Shown here: positions 53,671 to 55,105 of the stretch, in pieces | How positions within the stretch are numbered: position 1 is the stretch's first letter | How the letters are laid out: each line of letters opens with the position of its first letter | NCBI GenBank assembly: GCA_027596195.1 | Contig: JADGJG010000064.1 | Coordinates: 1-55,105 of the forward strand | Direction of reading: 5' to 3' | Length of the DNA stretch: 55,105 nt | From: Podochytrium sp. JEL0797 | Taxonomy: Eukaryota > Chytridiomycota > Chytridiomycetes > Chytridiales > Chytriomycetaceae | Made by a program: the position numbers and the translations under genes | Notes under the pieces: model-generated | The model's database searches: none | What the model saw: only the letters and a program-made list of their open reading frames with translations | Told to the model about the DNA's origin: nothing

Positions 53671-55105
53671 AGGGCTGGGATTTTTAGATGGCCGGTTGTG
53701 CCCGCAAACGCGTGATTTGCAGGCAAAGAGGTTCTGCATCCTTTTACAAGGAGTATTTGCCTCTGCACTGTCGCCATGAAGTTTGACCACCGATCAGTGA
53801 ATATTTCAAGGGTTGTGGCACTCCAAATCCGAAGGGTAGCATTTCATCAGCATTTCATCCAATGCAGGGTTGAAAATGGTCACCAATGACTTCAGTTTCC
53901 ACCAAATACCTCGAAAATCCAAGGGATAACGCATTCTTTGGTGGAGAACCCAAACCCATTGAGCATTAGTGAAAAAGGTTAAATCATATAGTTCATTTTG
54001 TTTTGTGAGTTTCAGCATTCTTTGCGAGATGGATCTTAGATTTGTGCCTTAATTAAGACTATCCCTGAATATGAAGTTATAGGGTGCTGTCGTTAGTGCA
54101 GGAGTGGAAAAAAGTGACAACAATTTCTTCCTTCAATGTCACACCCACTGGCTGCCATCAGTGCTATCCAAACAGCCCCACTACCCCCACAACGCAGCAG
54201 TAACCCTCACAAGTAGCTTCCTTGCCTTTGCCAGCATCTGTCAGCACCATACAACACAAACAAAACAACACTGCTGACATGGTGGATCCATAGCCGCCAT
54301 ATCCACCATTTGTCGCAATCAAGTGACACCCACAAATGTGGGTTTCAAACCCATCATTGGTCATTCAGCCCTCATGGTTGCTGCTGTCATAGCATTCAGG
54401 CTGATGAACACTGTTTATATTTTTTGCATTGCTGCCACAAACATGATTCTGTTGTTTGTTGCCATGCTTGTGTTTTAATTCTTCTGCAGCAACAAACGAA
54501 CTTCCTCAGACCACATGTCCCAAAAATTATGAAGCTGAAAACACACTCTTCCCCTCAAAATTTGAATCACTCCCAACCACAGGATTGGAACTCCTCAGTG
54601 CTAGCTGCTATTATCCTGTCCATCTACCAATATGGGGGTATAATTGCAGCATTTGGACACAGCTGGGAGCTCAAGTGCATTGAGGGTGCTTCTTCTGCCA
54701 CATCTGCACCCACCCCCTAAATTTGGGTGTATATGCAGTCAGAAAGAAAGAGACTAGAGCACACTCGCATTGTTTGCACACAGGACACAATGAGGTGTTT
54801 TGTATGATTGCAGGTCCAGAATCGGATGTACCATCTGACATGGATGCTGCTCATGATTTAAAAGTGCAGCATCAGCTGGCTCAGGGAATGTTTCATCAGC
54901 CTGGAGATGGAAGTGACTCAAACGACAATGATTCGAGCGTGGAAGATAGTGGCAGCATCCATGTCAGATGGTACATCCAATTCTGGACCTGCAATCATAC
55001 AAAACACCATATTGCGACCCATGTGTGCACAAAATGTGTCTGCAATTCGGGGCGGGGGGGGGGGGGGGGGCAGATGGAGTTTTGGACGAAGAAAAACCAC
55101 AAGAA
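53671..55105. other. CpG-poor repeat-like region
   Basis: The texture is the same as at 16.5-23 kb: CG is very rare, with TG and CA abundant. No intact gene. Around 54815-54960 a plus frame behind an acceptor-like GATTGCAG reads GPESDVPSDMDAAHDLKVQH and then an acidic stretch (GDGSDSNDNDSSVEDSGS). This is similar in style to the acidic broken frame near 18.7-18.9 kb and may derive from the same element type. It contains the 57-bp inverted repeat and a 17-base poly-G run at 55054-55070. Confidence 0.65.
54794..55008. repeat. 57-bp inverted repeat with 101-bp spacer
   Basis: The left arm 54794-54850 (starting GGTGTTTTGTATGATTGCAG) is the reverse complement of the right arm 54952-55008 at 56 of 57 positions. 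The single difference is CGGATG on the left against TGGATG when the right arm is reverse-complemented, a CpG-to-TpG type change. The spacer is 101 bp. The arms could form a strong hairpin in RNA or DNA. Confidence 0.9.

Noticed and set aside
1..55105. CRISPR arrays, bacterial operons or prophage features
   Set aside because: No regularly spaced short repeats with unique spacers. All identified genes are eukaryotic in structure with spliceosomal introns.

Overview
The window is nuclear DNA of a eukaryotic microbe, most likely an early-diverging zoosporic (chytrid-type) fungus. Evidence: genes are split by many 45-100 nt GT-AG introns; there are two long single-chain ureases of 844 residues, a V-ATPase subunit E, a 24 kDa complex I subunit, bacterial-type organellar GluRS and AcpS-type acyl-carrier synthase, a PGAP5-like phosphoesterase, and an ITFG1/TIP homologue (a family I recall as absent from most Dikarya). 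The species assignment is inference.

Layout. 1-7.7 kb is gene-poor and contains dispersed repeats and decayed gene pieces, including an internally deleted copy of a JmjC gene. 7.76-9.80 kb is a secreted GH20 beta-hexosaminidase. 9.8-13.1 kb is again repeats and decayed exons, several of them related to those in 1-6.7 kb, and leads into an intact KDM3-like JmjC gene (13.1-15.2 kb, minus). 15.2-16.5 kb is decayed coding sequence. 16.5-23.0 kb is a sharply different CpG-poor island with three tRNA genes (Phe-GAA, Val-AAC, Ala-CGC), a PIF/Harbinger-like transposase relic, other broken reading frames and a stray copy of a GluRS exon.

23.0-53.7 kb is dense with genes: ITFG1-like (minus), NDUFV2 (plus), mitochondrial-type adenylate kinase (minus), GT8 glycosyltransferase (plus), coiled-coil protein (minus), MCYN-type membrane protein (plus), urease 1 (plus) facing urease 2 (minus), MYND protein, V-ATPase E, broken MYND gene (minus), PGAP5-like, F-box-like acidic protein, aquaglyceroporin 1, MYND protein, aquaglyceroporin 2, AcpS (minus) and GluRS (plus). 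53.7-55.1 kb returns to CpG-poor DNA with a 57-bp inverted repeat.

How the genes fit together. Several neighbours are head-to-head with very short promoters (18 bp for AcpS/GluRS, 39 bp for ITFG1/NDUFV2), and mitochondrial functions recur there (complex I, AK, AcpS, organellar GluRS). Recent local duplication shaped the urease pair, the aquaporin pair and the MYND genes. Older duplication followed by decay shaped the first 15 kb. CpG loss with C-to-T changes marks the repeat-like islands and suggests cytosine methylation or a RIP-like process. Exon borders were placed by hand from splice consensus, reading frame and family knowledge; no alignment or database search was run.
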